From ZC4RG29 sp964521255 (GTDB taxonomy: Bacteria > Bacteroidota > Bacteroidia > Cytophagales > Cyclobacteriaceae), in NCBI GenBank assembly GCA_964521255.1, contig CAZFRM010000017.1:1-64000 (forward strand): a DNA stretch of 64,000 nt, in the 5' to 3' direction. The notes under the pieces were generated by a model. The model saw only the letters and a list, made by a program, of their open reading frames with translations, was not told the origin of the DNA and did not search any database. A program made the translations under genes and the position numbers. Of this stretch, positions 18,225 to 27,670 are shown piece by piece; position 1 is the stretch's first letter; each line of letters opens with the position of its first letter.

Positions 18225-18932
18225 ATGAAATACAAACGAATCCTACTTAAACTTAGCGGCGAAGCACTACAGGGTGCATCTAAAAGTACAAATATCGATC
18301 CTGCTGTCCTTGAACAATATTGTGATGAAATAAAAGGGATTCGGAGCCAGGGCGTTGAAGTTGCCATTGTAATTGGAGGAGGAAATATTTTTCGGGGTGG
18401 CCAGGCAGAAAAGTTAGGTATTGATCGTGTGCAGGGAGATTATATGGGTATGTTGGCCACGGTAATCAATGGTATGGCGTTACAAAGCGCGCTTGAACGC
18501 CATGGCATGTATACCAGACTAATGGCCGGTATGAAGATGGAACAGGTATGTGAGCCTTTCATAAGACGCAGGGCTATACGACATCTTGAAAAAGGAAGAA
18601 TTGTAATATTTGGCGCAGGAATTGGCAACCCTTACTTCACCACCGATTCTACGGCCAGCCTTCGCGCCATTGAAGTGCAAGCCGATGTTGTTTTGAAAGG
18701 AACGAGAGTGGATGGCGTTTATACAAAAGACCCTGAAAAATTTCCCGATGCAGTCCGTTATACTAAACTTTCTTTTCAGGAAGCGTATGAAAAGAATCTG
18801 AACATTATGGATATGACGGCCTTCACACTTTGCATGGAGAACAAGTTACCCATCATTGTTTTTGATATGAACAAAAAAGGTAATCTGTTGAAGATAGTAG
18901 AAGGAGAAGAAGCCGGAACGCTGATCAGTTGA
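18225..18932 (+). CDS. pyrH: UMP kinase
   Basis: The 235-residue amino-acid-kinase-fold protein converts UMP to UDP. It has YKRILLKLSGEAL at the N terminus, GGGNIFRG (~50), GNPYFTTDSTASLRA (~135) and the C-terminal IVEGEEAGTLIS. It is followed by frr at 91 bp, the conserved bacterial pyrH-frr order. Confidence 0.97.
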   Translation: MKYKRILLKLSGEALQGASKSTNIDPAVLEQYCDEIKGIRSQGVEVAIVIGGGNIFRGGQAEKLGIDRVQGDYMGMLATVINGMALQSALERHGMYTRLMAGMKMEQVCEPFIRRRAIRHLEKGRIVIFGAGIGNPYFTTDSTASLRAIEVQADVVLKGTRVDGVYTKDPEKFPDAVRYTKLSFQEAYEKNLNIMDMTAFTLCMENKLPIIVFDMNKKGNLLKIVEGEEAGTLIS

Positions 18933-19023
18933 TCCGGTACTGATATCAATATTTTGGTTATTAAACCTGCCTTGCAATTTATTTTGCATGGATTATATTT
19001 ACCGTTCATAAATCACATTCGCT

Positions 19024-19578
19024 ATGGATGAAATTCAATTATATCTTGATGAGGCAAGAGAATTGATGAACAAAGCGCTGGCTCACGTTGGTAGTGAGCT
19101 AACAAAGATCAGGGCCGGGAAAGCAAACCCTGCAATGCTTGATGGTGTACAGGTATCTTACTATGGCACTATGTCGCCATTAAATCAAATTGCTTCTATG
19201 ACTGCACCTGATGCAAGAACAATTTTTATAAAGCCCTGGGAAAAGGGACTCATCCAGGAAATTGAGAGAGCCATTATGAATGCCAATCTTGGATTGACTC
19301 CTCAAAATGATGGTCAGCAGGTGATCATTAACATTCCCATGCTTACAGAAGAAAGACGCAAACAGTTGGTTAAGCAAGTGGGTCATGAAGTTGAGCATGG
19401 AAAGGTGAGCGTGAGGAACATTCGTAAAGAGATTAACGAGCATTTAAAAAAGATAAAGGGCGTATCGGAAGACGATGTTAAAAACGCCGAGGAAACAGTG
19501 CAGGAACTAACCAACGATTTCATCACCAGAATTGATAACCTGATGAAGAAGAAGGAAACGGAGATCATGACGGTGTGA
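19024..19578 (+). CDS. frr: Ribosome recycling factor
   Basis: The 184-residue protein has the RRF hallmarks KIRAGKANPAMLDG, DARTIFIKPWEKGLI, GLTPQNDGQ and the helical LTEERRKQLVKQV segment. With EF-G it splits post-termination ribosomes. Length and gene order after pyrH are normal. Confidence 0.97.
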   Translation: MDEIQLYLDEARELMNKALAHVGSELTKIRAGKANPAMLDGVQVSYYGTMSPLNQIASMTAPDARTIFIKPWEKGLIQEIERAIMNANLGLTPQNDGQQVIINIPMLTEERRKQLVKQVGHEVEHGKVSVRNIRKEINEHLKKIKGVSEDDVKNAEETVQELTNDFITRIDNLMKKKETEIMTV

Positions 19579-19656
19579 GTTTTTCCTGCATTTTTGTTCA
19601 TACCCCCTTAGTAAATTCTTGATTTGGATTGTTATCTTGGTAGTAAATCAAGAAAA

Positions 19657-20097
19657 ATGGATACCTCTACACCCACCACCTTTGGATCGCGCGTTAAAAA
19701 AACTGCCCGAAAAACTTTTCGCATTATAATTTTCACATTGCTAATTGTGGGCGGTGCCTTGTTTGCATTTTATTATTGGGGCGTCTATGATGAGGGAGTC
19801 AGGGCAGGTACGGTTTTGAGAATAAGCAAGAAAGGAATAGTCTTCAAAACGCATGAGGGACAACTAAACCTCGATACATTCGGTGCACTGCGCGGAGCAA
19901 GTCCAATCATGGAAGCTTTTGATTTTTCTGTGGAGGGTGATGAAGTGGATATTTTAAAAGACCTTGAAGATGTAGCGCTAACGGGCGAGCGCGTAAATCT
20001 TCACTATATAAAACGATATCTCACATTCCCCTGGCGCGGCGACACCAAATATTTTATAGTTAAAGTGGAGCGGATCGACTCACCCCAAACACAATAA
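19657..20097 (+). CDS. Single-pass membrane protein, unknown function
   Basis: The 146-residue protein has a basic N terminus, one membrane helix (about 25-45: IIIFTLLIVGGALFAFYYWG) and a soluble beta-rich domain with GTVLRISKKGIVFKTHEG and a conserved-looking LPWRGDTKYF-like end. I chose the ATG at 19657 rather than an in-frame ATG at 19624 because the shorter form fits the frr spacing and begins with a typical polar stretch. Similar Cytophagales proteins are known to me only as conserved hypotheticals. Confidence 0.7.
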   Translation: MDTSTPTTFGSRVKKTARKTFRIIIFTLLIVGGALFAFYYWGVYDEGVRAGTVLRISKKGIVFKTHEGQLNLDTFGALRGASPIMEAFDFSVEGDEVDILKDLEDVALTGERVNLHYIKRYLTFPWRGDTKYFIVKVERIDSPQTQ

Positions 20098-20118
20098 TTA
20101 TTAATGAGAGCATCATTT

Positions 20119-20271
20119 ACTAACTGGACTTACACACCTTTGTGAATTTTTGTGTTTTTGAGATTTCGTGGCATACGGAAGTATCGAAAATTCAGCCACA
20201 AAACCTCAAAAGCACAAAATTGTCACGAAAGAAATTCAAATGATTCGTTAGGGTGCGTAAGTCCAACTTAC
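20119..20271. repeat. MITE-like inverted repeat element
   Basis: Outer arms TGGACTTACACACC (left, from 20125) and GGTGCGTAAGTCCA (right, to 20265) are inverted copies with one mismatch. Inside, a second imperfect inverted pair (about 20139-20172 and 20195-20230) contains TTTGTG/CACAAA phrases. It has no coding capacity. The TGGACTTACGCAC end resembles termini of small nonautonomous elements in other bacteria; that link is from memory. Confidence 0.55.
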
Positions 20272-20317
20272 TATATAATATAAACATTCTATCAACAGAT
20301 ATTAACCAATGTTGAAA

Positions 20318-20366
20318 AGTAGGCAATCGCAGTAGGCAAAATTGCTATTGCCATTTGCTTACTGCC
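20318..20366. repeat. TTGCCTACTG-type dispersed repeat, inverted pair
   Basis: AGTAGGCAA occurs twice (20318 and 20331) and is followed by TTGCTATTGCCATTTGCTTACTGCC in the opposite sense, making an imperfect palindrome. It belongs to the same family as 214-246. The rest of the 20098-20431 gap is A/T-rich and holds nothing else I can name. Confidence 0.5.
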
Positions 20367-20431
20367 ATTTTTTTCGTTTGTATCATAGATTTTTGAATGA
20401 ACTAAGTAAGTAGCACTAAATCACTAAACGA

Positions 20432-20929
20432 TTAATACATCCCAAGATATTCTTTAAGCTTTCCTTTCTTGTTTGCTTCTATCGCTTTCTTAAGTTCTTT
20501 CGATTGGGGTACTTTGTTATTCAGATCTGCGCTATAGGTAAGCAAACTTTGAAAGGCATTAAATTTAATCTCTGTTGGTGAAAGTTCCTTTCCGTTATTC
20601 TCTAAAACGTATTTGGTCATTGATGCCATATAAATACTTAAAACTGCTTCATTTTTTTCCATCAGTTTTCCAATGGATTCATCAATTATGAAGCTGTGAT
20701 CGGGCGTGCCAGACATCCATTTTGACAGTGCATTTAAAGCACTTTGCCGTGCGGGGTCACTAGCCTCGGCAGGAACATCAAGAATGAAATTGGCACATTC
20801 CAGAATTTTTTCTTCGCTGGCTTTATAATCTTCTTTGTTATTAAACTCAAGCGCTTGCCACTCCTCCGGGTTTTGAGCAAGCAAGGTAGTGGTAAGCAAA
20901 AGTAACGGCAGTACAAACGACTTTCTCAT
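20432..20929 (-). CDS. Small secreted helical protein, unknown function
   Basis: The 165-residue product has a clear signal peptide (MRKSFVLPLLLLTTTLLAQ, cleavage near residue 19). The mature part is mostly amphipathic helix and ends in a Lys-rich stretch, KKGKLKEYLGMY. No enzyme motif is visible. It is alone on the minus strand and divergent from ppc, with ~240 bp between them. Confidence 0.7.
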   Translation of the reverse strand: MRKSFVLPLLLLTTTLLAQNPEEWQALEFNNKEDYKASEEKILECANFILDVPAEASDPARQSALNALSKWMSGTPDHSFIIDESIGKLMEKNEAVLSIYMASMTKYVLENNGKELSPTEIKFNAFQSLLTYSADLNNKVPQSKELKKAIEANKKGKLKEYLGMY

Positions 20930-21142
20930 AGTTCATTAAGATGTTCCTAATTTCAAGTTAATGAAATTTGCGGAGTAGTGATTTATCTAATGGCGTTGTT
21001 GAATCAAAATCATCAATCTTTTACAAGCAAATTGCTATCGTTTGTTCGGAACCGCCCTTTATTCTTTTGTAAAAACATGTGCTAACTTTTAAAACAATTG
21101 AAAGAAAAAAGCTTATCCACTGAAAGAAAGGGTAGTAATTAA

Positions 21143-21150
21143 TAAATTTG
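21143..21150 (+). promoter_or_regulatory. Putative -7 box of ppc promoter
   Basis: TAAATTTG matches TAnnTTTG 22 bp upstream of the ppc ATG. No -33 box at canonical spacing is visible. Confidence 0.35.
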
Positions 21151-21172
21151 CTGGAATTGATACATTTCAAGT

Positions 21173-23743
21173 ATGCAAACCAGCTACCTCCAGGCCGTTA
21201 CTACAAGATTCCATATTTATAACAGCCTGTTTTTGAATTTACCTTACTCATCCGTTATGCGTACGGGTACATTACTTCCTTTGCTATACCAGTATTGCGA
21301 AGAAGGATTTGAACAAGGTAAAGATCCTAAATTTATTGTTCGTAAATTTTTTAAAGACCTCGCACCTAAAGCAACGCGCAAAGAACAGTTTGATCTGCTT
21401 TTCAACTTTATTCAATACGCGGAGCGCCAGGTAGTGTTGTTTGATTCTATTGAGGATGCCGCGTTTGCTGAAGTCAATGATATGACCGGCAAAGGCACTG
21501 TAACGGCTACTATTCTCAGAGCGCAGACAGAAGATTTAGTTGATCAGTTGAAACACAAGCTTGAAAATTTCAGCGTCAGGATAGTACTAACCGCACATCC
21601 AACCCAGTTTTATCCTGGAAATGTTCTTGCCATTATAAACGATCTTGATCAGTCTATTCGTGAAAATCATCTTGAGCACATTAATTTATTGCTTAAACAG
21701 TTGGGTAAGACTGCTTTTTTTAACCGTGAGAAACCTTCTCCTTTTGAGGAGGCAATAAGTCTTTGCTGGTATCTCGAAAATGTCTTCTACCACGTAATCC
21801 CATCCATCATTGGAAAGTTATGCGACGGTTTAGGTATGACACGTAATGAATGGAAAAATTACGATCTGTTTAAAATTGGTTTTTGGCCCGGTGGAGACAG
21901 GGACGGGAACCCCTATGTTACCCATGAGATTACCATCCAGGTAGCTCAGCACCTCCGTGAAAGATTGTTAAAATGCTATCATCGTGATTTAAGAATTTTG
22001 CGAAGACGTCTTACTTTTAAAGGCGTTGATCAACTTATCACCGAAGCGGAACGTAAAATTTATAGTGCGGCTTATGGATTGGGAAGAAGTGATGCCTATA
22101 AAAGTCCTGACGAATTGCTCAGTGATCTGGAAGATGCACGAAAGATTCTGATCGAGTCACACGATGGATTATTTTTGAATTTGCTTGACGACTTTATTAC
22201 GAAAGTAAAGATCTTCGGATTTTATTTTGCCAGCATGGACATCCGCCAGGACAGCCGTAAGCATGCTTATGTCTGGAATGCAATGCTGAAGCAGCTCGAA
22301 GACAAGCAAAAGCGCATTAAGGACTTTGACAAATTAGATGAACTGTCACAGATAGATACACTGCTCAAACTGAGATTTAAACCATCTTCCCTGAAGTTTG
22401 ATGATCCATTCATTAGTGAGTTGATTGAAAGCTTTGAAGTGATTGGCGAAATACAGGAAGCAAATGGTGAAGAAGGCTGCCATCGTTATGTCATCAGCAA
22501 TTGCCAGTCTGCGATCGACGTCATAAAAGTGTATCAACTGGCCAATTTGATTCTTGCCAAGGATGATAATCTTCCCATTGACATTGTTCCTTTATTTGAA
22601 ACTATTGATGACCTGAAGAATGCCGCTTTTGTCATGCGGGAACTGTATCAGATTCCTGCCTACCGGGAACATCTGAAGAGACGTGGTAACAAACAAACCA
22701 TTATGCTTGGATTTTCAGATGGAACGAAAGATGGTGGTTATCTCCGGGCTAACTGGTCAATATTCCGTGCGAAAGAAGAGTTAACTAAGATCACAAGGGA
22801 AAATGGATTTCTCGCCGTGTTCTTTGATGGAAGGGGCGGCCCTCCCGCTCGGGGTGGAGGTAATACACATGATTTTTATGCGTCATTAGGGGATACTATT
22901 GAAGACAGGGAAGTTCAGGTCACGATTCAGGGACAAACGATTAGTTCAAACTTTGGCAAAGTAGATTCCTGCTTATTTAATCTTGAACAACTGCTCTCTG
23001 CCGGAATTGATAATGACGTATTCACGAACAAAGGCAACCATCTTAGCAGCAAGGAAAAAAATCTTCTTGAATCGCTCGCGGCTGAAGGTCACAAAGCATA
23101 TCTCGATTTAAAGAATCATAATAAGTTTGTTCCCTACCTGGAGAAAGTTACACCCCTTTCTTTTTTCGGAGAAACAAACATTGGCTCCCGGCCAGTCAAA
23201 CGCAGCCATGGTGAGGGATTGAAATTTGAAGATTTAAGAGCAATCCCTTTTGTAGGTTCATGGGCACAGATGAAGCAAAACATTCCAGGTTTTTACGGTG
23301 TGGGTACTGCCTTAAAACAATTGAAGAAAAAGGGGAAATTAAAGGAAATGAAAGAAATGTTCAGTCAGTCCCTGTTCTTCCGAACACTCTTAAGCAATAG
23401 TATGATGTCACTTACAAAATCTTACTTTCCGGCCACAGCGTACCTGGCTAAGGATAAAGAATTTGGGGCCTTCTGGAAAAAAATGTTTGCGGAATACAAA
23501 CTGTCTAAGGAAATGATTTTGGAAGTATCGGGTCTTACGGAATTGATGGATAACAATCCCTTAAATCGTGATTCCGTAAAAATACGTGAACGTATTGTGC
23601 TCCCTTTAATTACCATTCAACAATTTTCATTGCAGGAATTAAGGACACCTGAGCCTTCAGAGAAGCAGTTTGAAAAAAATTATCGCAAGCTGATTATGCG
23701 GTGTATGTTTGGAATTATCAACGCTGCCAGAAACTCCGCATAA
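21173..23743 (+). CDS. ppc: Phosphoenolpyruvate carboxylase
   Basis: The 856-residue enzyme carboxylates PEP to oxaloacetate to refill the TCA cycle. Signature segments in order are VLTAHPTQ (~140, catalytic His), FWPGGDRDGNP (~240), GFSDGTKDGGYLRANW (~518), FFDGRGGPPARGGG (~550) and GSRPVKR (~670). The length is slightly shorter than E. coli Ppc (~883), as in other Bacteroidota. The C terminus ends INAARNSA rather than the classic NTG. The ATG at 21173 gives a natural N terminus. Confidence 0.95.
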   Translation: MQTSYLQAVTTRFHIYNSLFLNLPYSSVMRTGTLLPLLYQYCEEGFEQGKDPKFIVRKFFKDLAPKATRKEQFDLLFNFIQYAERQVVLFDSIEDAAFAEVNDMTGKGTVTATILRAQTEDLVDQLKHKLENFSVRIVLTAHPTQFYPGNVLAIINDLDQSIRENHLEHINLLLKQLGKTAFFNREKPSPFEEAISLCWYLENVFYHVIPSIIGKLCDGLGMTRNEWKNYDLFKIGFWPGGDRDGNPYVTHEITIQVAQHLRERLLKCYHRDLRILRRRLTFKGVDQLITEAERKIYSAAYGLGRSDAYKSPDELLSDLEDARKILIESHDGLFLNLLDDFITKVKIFGFYFASMDIRQDSRKHAYVWNAMLKQLEDKQKRIKDFDKLDELSQIDTLLKLRFKPSSLKFDDPFISELIESFEVIGEIQEANGEEGCHRYVISNCQSAIDVIKVYQLANLILAKDDNLPIDIVPLFETIDDLKNAAFVMRELYQIPAYREHLKRRGNKQTIMLGFSDGTKDGGYLRANWSIFRAKEELTKITRENGFLAVFFDGRGGPPARGGGNTHDFYASLGDTIEDREVQVTIQGQTISSNFGKVDSCLFNLEQLLSAGIDNDVFTNKGNHLSSKEKNLLESLAAEGHKAYLDLKNHNKFVPYLEKVTPLSFFGETNIGSRPVKRSHGEGLKFEDLRAIPFVGSWAQMKQNIPGFYGVGTALKQLKKKGKLKEMKEMFSQSLFFRTLLSNSMMSLTKSYFPATAYLAKDKEFGAFWKKMFAEYKLSKEMILEVSGLTELMDNNPLNRDSVKIRERIVLPLITIQQFSLQELRTPEPSEKQFEKNYRKLIMRCMFGIINAARNSA

Positions 23744-23788
23744 TAGCCTTGGGCCCGTACAATCCGGAAAACAGGAACTTTAAACTGA

Positions 23789-23812
23789 ACTGCAATTTTT
23801 TTAGATTGCAGT
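23789..23812. other. Short hairpin between ppc and oxygenase gene
   Basis: ACTGCAAT and ATTGCAGT form an 8-bp stem with an 8-base loop, 20 bp before the next ATG. It lacks a downstream T-run, so it is not a convincing terminator. Confidence 0.25.
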
Positions 23813-23832
23813 AAACCATCTATTCATTCACC

Positions 23833-24804
23833 ATGAAAGAAGTACTATACAATGAAATTCCTTCATTGGATTTGAGTGATTTCTCCAGGGGCACTTCTGA
23901 AAAAAGAGAGAAGTTTGTGAATGACTTGGGTGCCGCCTACACAAACATCGGTTTTGTAGCGGTGAAGAATCATTTTTTAATTTCTTCCCTGCAAGAAGAT
24001 TTATACCGGATAATCAAGAAGTTTTTTGCTCTTCCTGATGACGTAAAGAAAAAGTATGAACTGCCAGGACTGGCGGGGCAGCGTGGATATACAGGAAAAG
24101 GAAAAGAACACGCTAAGGGAAGAAATACAGGTGACTTAAAAGAATTCTACCATGTAGGCCAGGAGCTTTCACAGCAGGATTTGTTGAAAGAAAATTATCC
24201 GGGGAACGTTTGGCCATTGGAAATTCCGGAGTTCAAACAAGTGGGAGTTGATGCTTACCGGGCGTTGGAAAAAACAGGAATTTATATACTCCGGGCCATC
24301 GCATTGTATCTTAATCTTGATGAAAACTATTTCGATGAGAAAGTAAAAAATGGTAACAGCATTTTACGACCGATACATTACTATCCAATAGAAAATCCAA
24401 ATACTGTTCCTGAGGATGCTGTGCGTGCTGCGGAACATGGGGATATAAATCTGATCACTTTGCTAATGGGGGCCAGCGCTGATGGGTTACAGGTTTTACG
24501 GCGCGATGAAAAATGGATTCCTATAACAGCTTTACCCGACCAACTTGTAGTAAATGTGGGAGACATGCTGGAACGTCTCACCAATAAGAAATTGAAATCA
24601 ACTATTCACCGCGTTGTAAACCCTCCACGACACTTAATGAATACACCTCGCTACTCCGTTCCATTCTTCATGCATCCCCGGTCAGAAATGGATTTAACAT
24701 GCCTTGAGAATTGCATTGATGATGAACATCCAAAGTTGTTTGATGATATCACGGCTGGAGAATTTTTGGATCAAAGGCTTGCCGAGATTGGTTTGAAAAA
24801 ATAA
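23833..24804 (+). CDS. 2-oxoglutarate/Fe(II) oxygenase, isopenicillin-N-synthase-like
   Basis: The 323-residue protein has an N-terminal DIOX_N domain (about 10-120) and a 2OG-Fe(II) domain (about 165-290). Iron ligands appear as HGDINLITLL (H and D, ~198) and STIHRVVNPP (H, ~257), followed by the RYSVPFF oxoglutarate-binding Arg/Ser pair. The substrate is unknown; such single oxygenases occur widely in environmental bacteria. It follows ppc by ~90 bp and precedes a chromate transporter gene. Confidence 0.88.
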   Translation: MKEVLYNEIPSLDLSDFSRGTSEKREKFVNDLGAAYTNIGFVAVKNHFLISSLQEDLYRIIKKFFALPDDVKKKYELPGLAGQRGYTGKGKEHAKGRNTGDLKEFYHVGQELSQQDLLKENYPGNVWPLEIPEFKQVGVDAYRALEKTGIYILRAIALYLNLDENYFDEKVKNGNSILRPIHYYPIENPNTVPEDAVRAAEHGDINLITLLMGASADGLQVLRRDEKWIPITALPDQLVVNVGDMLERLTNKKLKSTIHRVVNPPRHLMNTPRYSVPFFMHPRSEMDLTCLENCIDDEHPKLFDDITAGEFLDQRLAEIGLKK

Positions 24805-24829
24805 TTTGTCAACTTAAGGTTTTAACCTT

Positions 24830-26014
24830 TTGTTTCGGCGAGTAAAATATACGCTCTTTTTAAGGGATGTTTTCATCCTCGCGCTTACAACTTTTGGCGG
24901 CGCTCAGTCGCATATTGCTCACTTTCATAAAGTTCTGGTTAGTAAACGGAGGTATTTGTCCGAGGATGAACTTATGGAATTAAACTCCCTTTGTCAGATT
25001 ATTCCAGGTCCAACGTCAACACAAACACTTACAGCAATAGGATTTCGGCTGGGCGGTCCAAATCTGGCTTACCTAACCTTGCTGATCTGGATGTTGCCTG
25101 CTGTTATTTTTATGACCGCCGCTGCGATTATAATGGCAGATATACAGGAAAAAAGTTGGTCTACACAGTTCACACGATTCATTCAGCCTATGGCCGTTGG
25201 TGTGGTGAGCTATGGCGCATATTCTATCAGTTTGAAAACAATTAAAACAAAGACCGGTATTGCCTTAATGATCTTTGCCGGAGTTATATCGTACTGGATT
25301 CAAACACCTTTTGTTTTCCCGGCTATTCTTTTAGGTTCAGGGCTTATAACAGCATTAAAGTATAAGAAACATCCAAAGCGGGAGAAGGAAAAAATATCCA
25401 TCCGTTGGGCGAATTTTTTTCTTTGGATCGGAGTGTTGCTATTGGCCGCAGGACTCGGGGCGATTACTAAGTCATTACCCATAAGGATATTTGAAAACTT
25501 TTACCGTAACGGAAGCCTGATTTTTGGCGGAGGACATTCGCTTATACCGCTTTTATATACAGAATTTGTTGATTATAAAAGTTATCTATCATCCGATGAG
25601 TTTCTGTCAGGCTATGCAGTAGCACAGGCGCTTCCGGGCCCGGTGTTTTCATTTTGCAGTTATATCGGTTCGCTCTCTATGCGCAATTATGGAGTAGGAG
25701 GTCAGATCGTCGGAGCTTTAATGGCATCGTTTGGCGCTTTTTTACCAGGAACGTTTTTAATTTTCTTTGTGATCCGCTTCTGGGAGAATCTCAAAAAGTA
25801 CAGGGCCGTGCGCGCTTCGTTAGAGGGAATTACAGCAGCCAGTGCGGGGTTAGTTGCTGCTGCGGCAGTGATAATGTTTCAACCATTGGAGAATACATTT
25901 ATCAACTTTGCTGTCACTATAGCTACATTTTTACTGTTGACCTTTACTAAAGTGCCATCCTCACTTCTCATTCTTGGAGGACTGCTTCTAGGATTCATTT
26001 TTAAAAATGCCTGA
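24830..26014 (+). CDS. chrA: Chromate transporter family protein
   Basis: The 394-residue protein has two homologous CHR domains, the long-chain form. The first has TFGGAQSHIAHF (~18) and PGPTSTQTL (~63). The second has FGGGHSLIPLL (~234) and PGPVFSFCSYIG (~270). Family members export chromate, possibly in exchange or symport with other ions; many are not proven for chromate. The start is a TTG at 24830, the only plausible start after an in-frame stop at 24815. It lies 25 bp after the oxygenase gene, so the two may be co-transcribed. Confidence 0.88.
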   Translation: MFRRVKYTLFLRDVFILALTTFGGAQSHIAHFHKVLVSKRRYLSEDELMELNSLCQIIPGPTSTQTLTAIGFRLGGPNLAYLTLLIWMLPAVIFMTAAAIIMADIQEKSWSTQFTRFIQPMAVGVVSYGAYSISLKTIKTKTGIALMIFAGVISYWIQTPFVFPAILLGSGLITALKYKKHPKREKEKISIRWANFFLWIGVLLLAAGLGAITKSLPIRIFENFYRNGSLIFGGGHSLIPLLYTEFVDYKSYLSSDEFLSGYAVAQALPGPVFSFCSYIGSLSMRNYGVGGQIVGALMASFGAFLPGTFLIFFVIRFWENLKKYRAVRASLEGITAASAGLVAAAAVIMFQPLENTFINFAVTIATFLLLTFTKVPSSLLILGGLLLGFIFKNA

Positions 26015-26020
26015 AAATAA

Positions 26021-26045
26021 AAACACCCCGGTGTTCGGGGTGTTT
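26021..26045. terminator. Bidirectional terminator between chromate transporter and tonB
   Basis: AAACACCCCG and CGGGGTGTTT form a strong G/C stem of 10 bp with a small loop, right after the transporter stop and before the convergent tonB gene. Confidence 0.85.
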
Positions 26046-26073
26046 AGAAAATCTTTGTATTTGTAATCCGGAA

Positions 26074-26757
26074 CTAGTTCAATTTGAACACAATTGGTAA
26101 CACCATCTTTTGTCTCACAGGTTTACCTCTTTGCTTACCAGGTTTCCATGCTGGCGCTTCCTGAACAACTTTTACAGCTAATTCATCGCAGCCTGCACCA
26201 ATTCCTTTAATGGCTTTTACATCAGTTAACCTTCCATCTTTTTCAACAACAAACTCAACGAAAACGCGGCCTTCTATTCCCATTCTTCTTGCCTGTGCAG
26301 GATATTTACCGGCCATTTTCTTACCAACATATTCGTAAAATGCATTCATGCCTCCAAGAGGAGCAGCAGTTTCTTCCACTACAAGGAAGATCTCGTTTGG
26401 ATCTTCTTTTTCAACTTCCTGGGGCTGGATAGTAATCACTTCAACCTTAGTCTCTTCAGTGATCTCATTATCCATGTTGATTTCTATCTCCTCTTCAATT
26501 TCTTGCTCATCGGGAACTTCAATAATCTGAGGTTGCTGAATTTTTGGTGGTGGTGGTGGCGGCTGTTCAGTTGGCGGCACTTCTATTGTTTCTTCAAAAA
26601 TGTTCTGAGTCTTTCCAAGATCCTTTAAATCAGTATCATCATATTGACGATAGCTAAAAGCCATCACCGCAATAAGCAGGCTCACTACCAGTCCGATATT
26701 AAAAAACAGTCCTGATTTGTTCGTGAGATCCGCTTTTTCCGTCTTTTTCGGTTCCAT
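26074..26757 (-). CDS. TonB family energy transducer
   Basis: The 227-residue protein has a cytoplasmic Lys-rich start, one membrane helix (about 17-37), a Pro-rich spacer with PPTEQPPPPPPKIQQPQ, an acidic stretch and a C-terminal TonB domain (about 150-227, EGRVFVEFVVEKDGRL and PVRQKMVLPIVF). It transmits proton-motive force to outer membrane receptors such as the thiamine-type receptor in this window. ExbB/ExbD are not here. Confidence 0.92.
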   Translation of the reverse strand: MEPKKTEKADLTNKSGLFFNIGLVVSLLIAVMAFSYRQYDDTDLKDLGKTQNIFEETIEVPPTEQPPPPPPKIQQPQIIEVPDEQEIEEEIEINMDNEITEETKVEVITIQPQEVEKEDPNEIFLVVEETAAPLGGMNAFYEYVGKKMAGKYPAQARRMGIEGRVFVEFVVEKDGRLTDVKAIKGIGAGCDELAVKVVQEAPAWKPGKQRGKPVRQKMVLPIVFKLN

Positions 26758-26834
26758 AGATTAAATTTTAGGAATAGAATGTCAAAGTTAGAAAAAGGTC
26801 ACAGTTTTAAAATAAAAAATATACAAAAGGGATT

Positions 26835-27560
26835 TTACTTTCTGGAACCGTAAAAAAGGGTGATAAACAATGTAGGAAACAAAGAATAGTTTTTGGAATC
26901 AGTGACTAACACGATATCCTTGGTGTAAGCATCAATAAGAATCCCTGCCTCAAAACCTGTTACCTGGCTTTTTACAACTCCCAATTCAAAGTTCAATGCA
27001 GCTTTAATATTTGCGCCTAAAGCGATTTCTGAATCGCCAATACCTTCAAAAAGTTTTCCGGTACCATAGATGTTTGACACCGAAATGTCAGATGTATACT
27101 GTTTGTGTTCTGCTATTTCACCACCACCTCCTACTTCAACATAATAAGGGGCAACTATTCCTAAGGATGGACCAACTGCAAAGACAGCCTTTATCTCCAC
27201 TCCCTGCTGGGGAGCCTTTTTAAAGAGGATAAAATCCCGGCCATATTGAAAGCGAAGTGCATAAAGGTAATTTGTCTTCCTCCATATGAATGAATTGCCA
27301 GTAACGTCAGAATTGTAACGCCGCTCCTGGGGGTGCTTAACATTCATTATTTCAAGGCCAAACGATTCAAGCTGACGGTCGCTAAGCTTTTTAGCCTTTT
27401 TAAAGACAAAGCCTCCAATTAATCCCCCGGAGGTATTTTTATTGATACCCCAGGTGAATTCCGACTGATATTCGTAGCTATCCTGCGTTTGTGCAAATGA
27501 GCCAATGAAGCTAAAAGCGCAAATAAATAGGGGAAAAAACAGCCTGATCAAACCCAACAT
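26835..27560 (-). CDS. Probable outer membrane beta-barrel protein, unknown function
   Basis: The 241-residue product has a signal peptide (cleavage near SFAQ, residue 24) and alternating hydrophobic/polar strands throughout (for example TNYLYALRFQYGRDFILF), ending in PTLFITLFYGSRK. This pattern suggests a small outer membrane barrel. No specific family is recognised. It precedes tonB on the same strand by 77 bp, but there is no evidence of a joint role. Confidence 0.68.
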   Translation of the reverse strand: MLGLIRLFFPLFICAFSFIGSFAQTQDSYEYQSEFTWGINKNTSGGLIGGFVFKKAKKLSDRQLESFGLEIMNVKHPQERRYNSDVTGNSFIWRKTNYLYALRFQYGRDFILFKKAPQQGVEIKAVFAVGPSLGIVAPYYVEVGGGGEIAEHKQYTSDISVSNIYGTGKLFEGIGDSEIALGANIKAALNFELGVVKSQVTGFEAGILIDAYTKDIVLVTDSKNYSLFPTLFITLFYGSRK

Positions 27561-27670
27561 CTCGAAATGACTTTGTCTAAAGTTAATTTTTAAGGGGAAA
27601 ACGTAAAAAAGAATTCCAACTTATTCCTTAAGTAACAACTTTTTTGCTTACGCGTTGGCTGGAAATTAAA

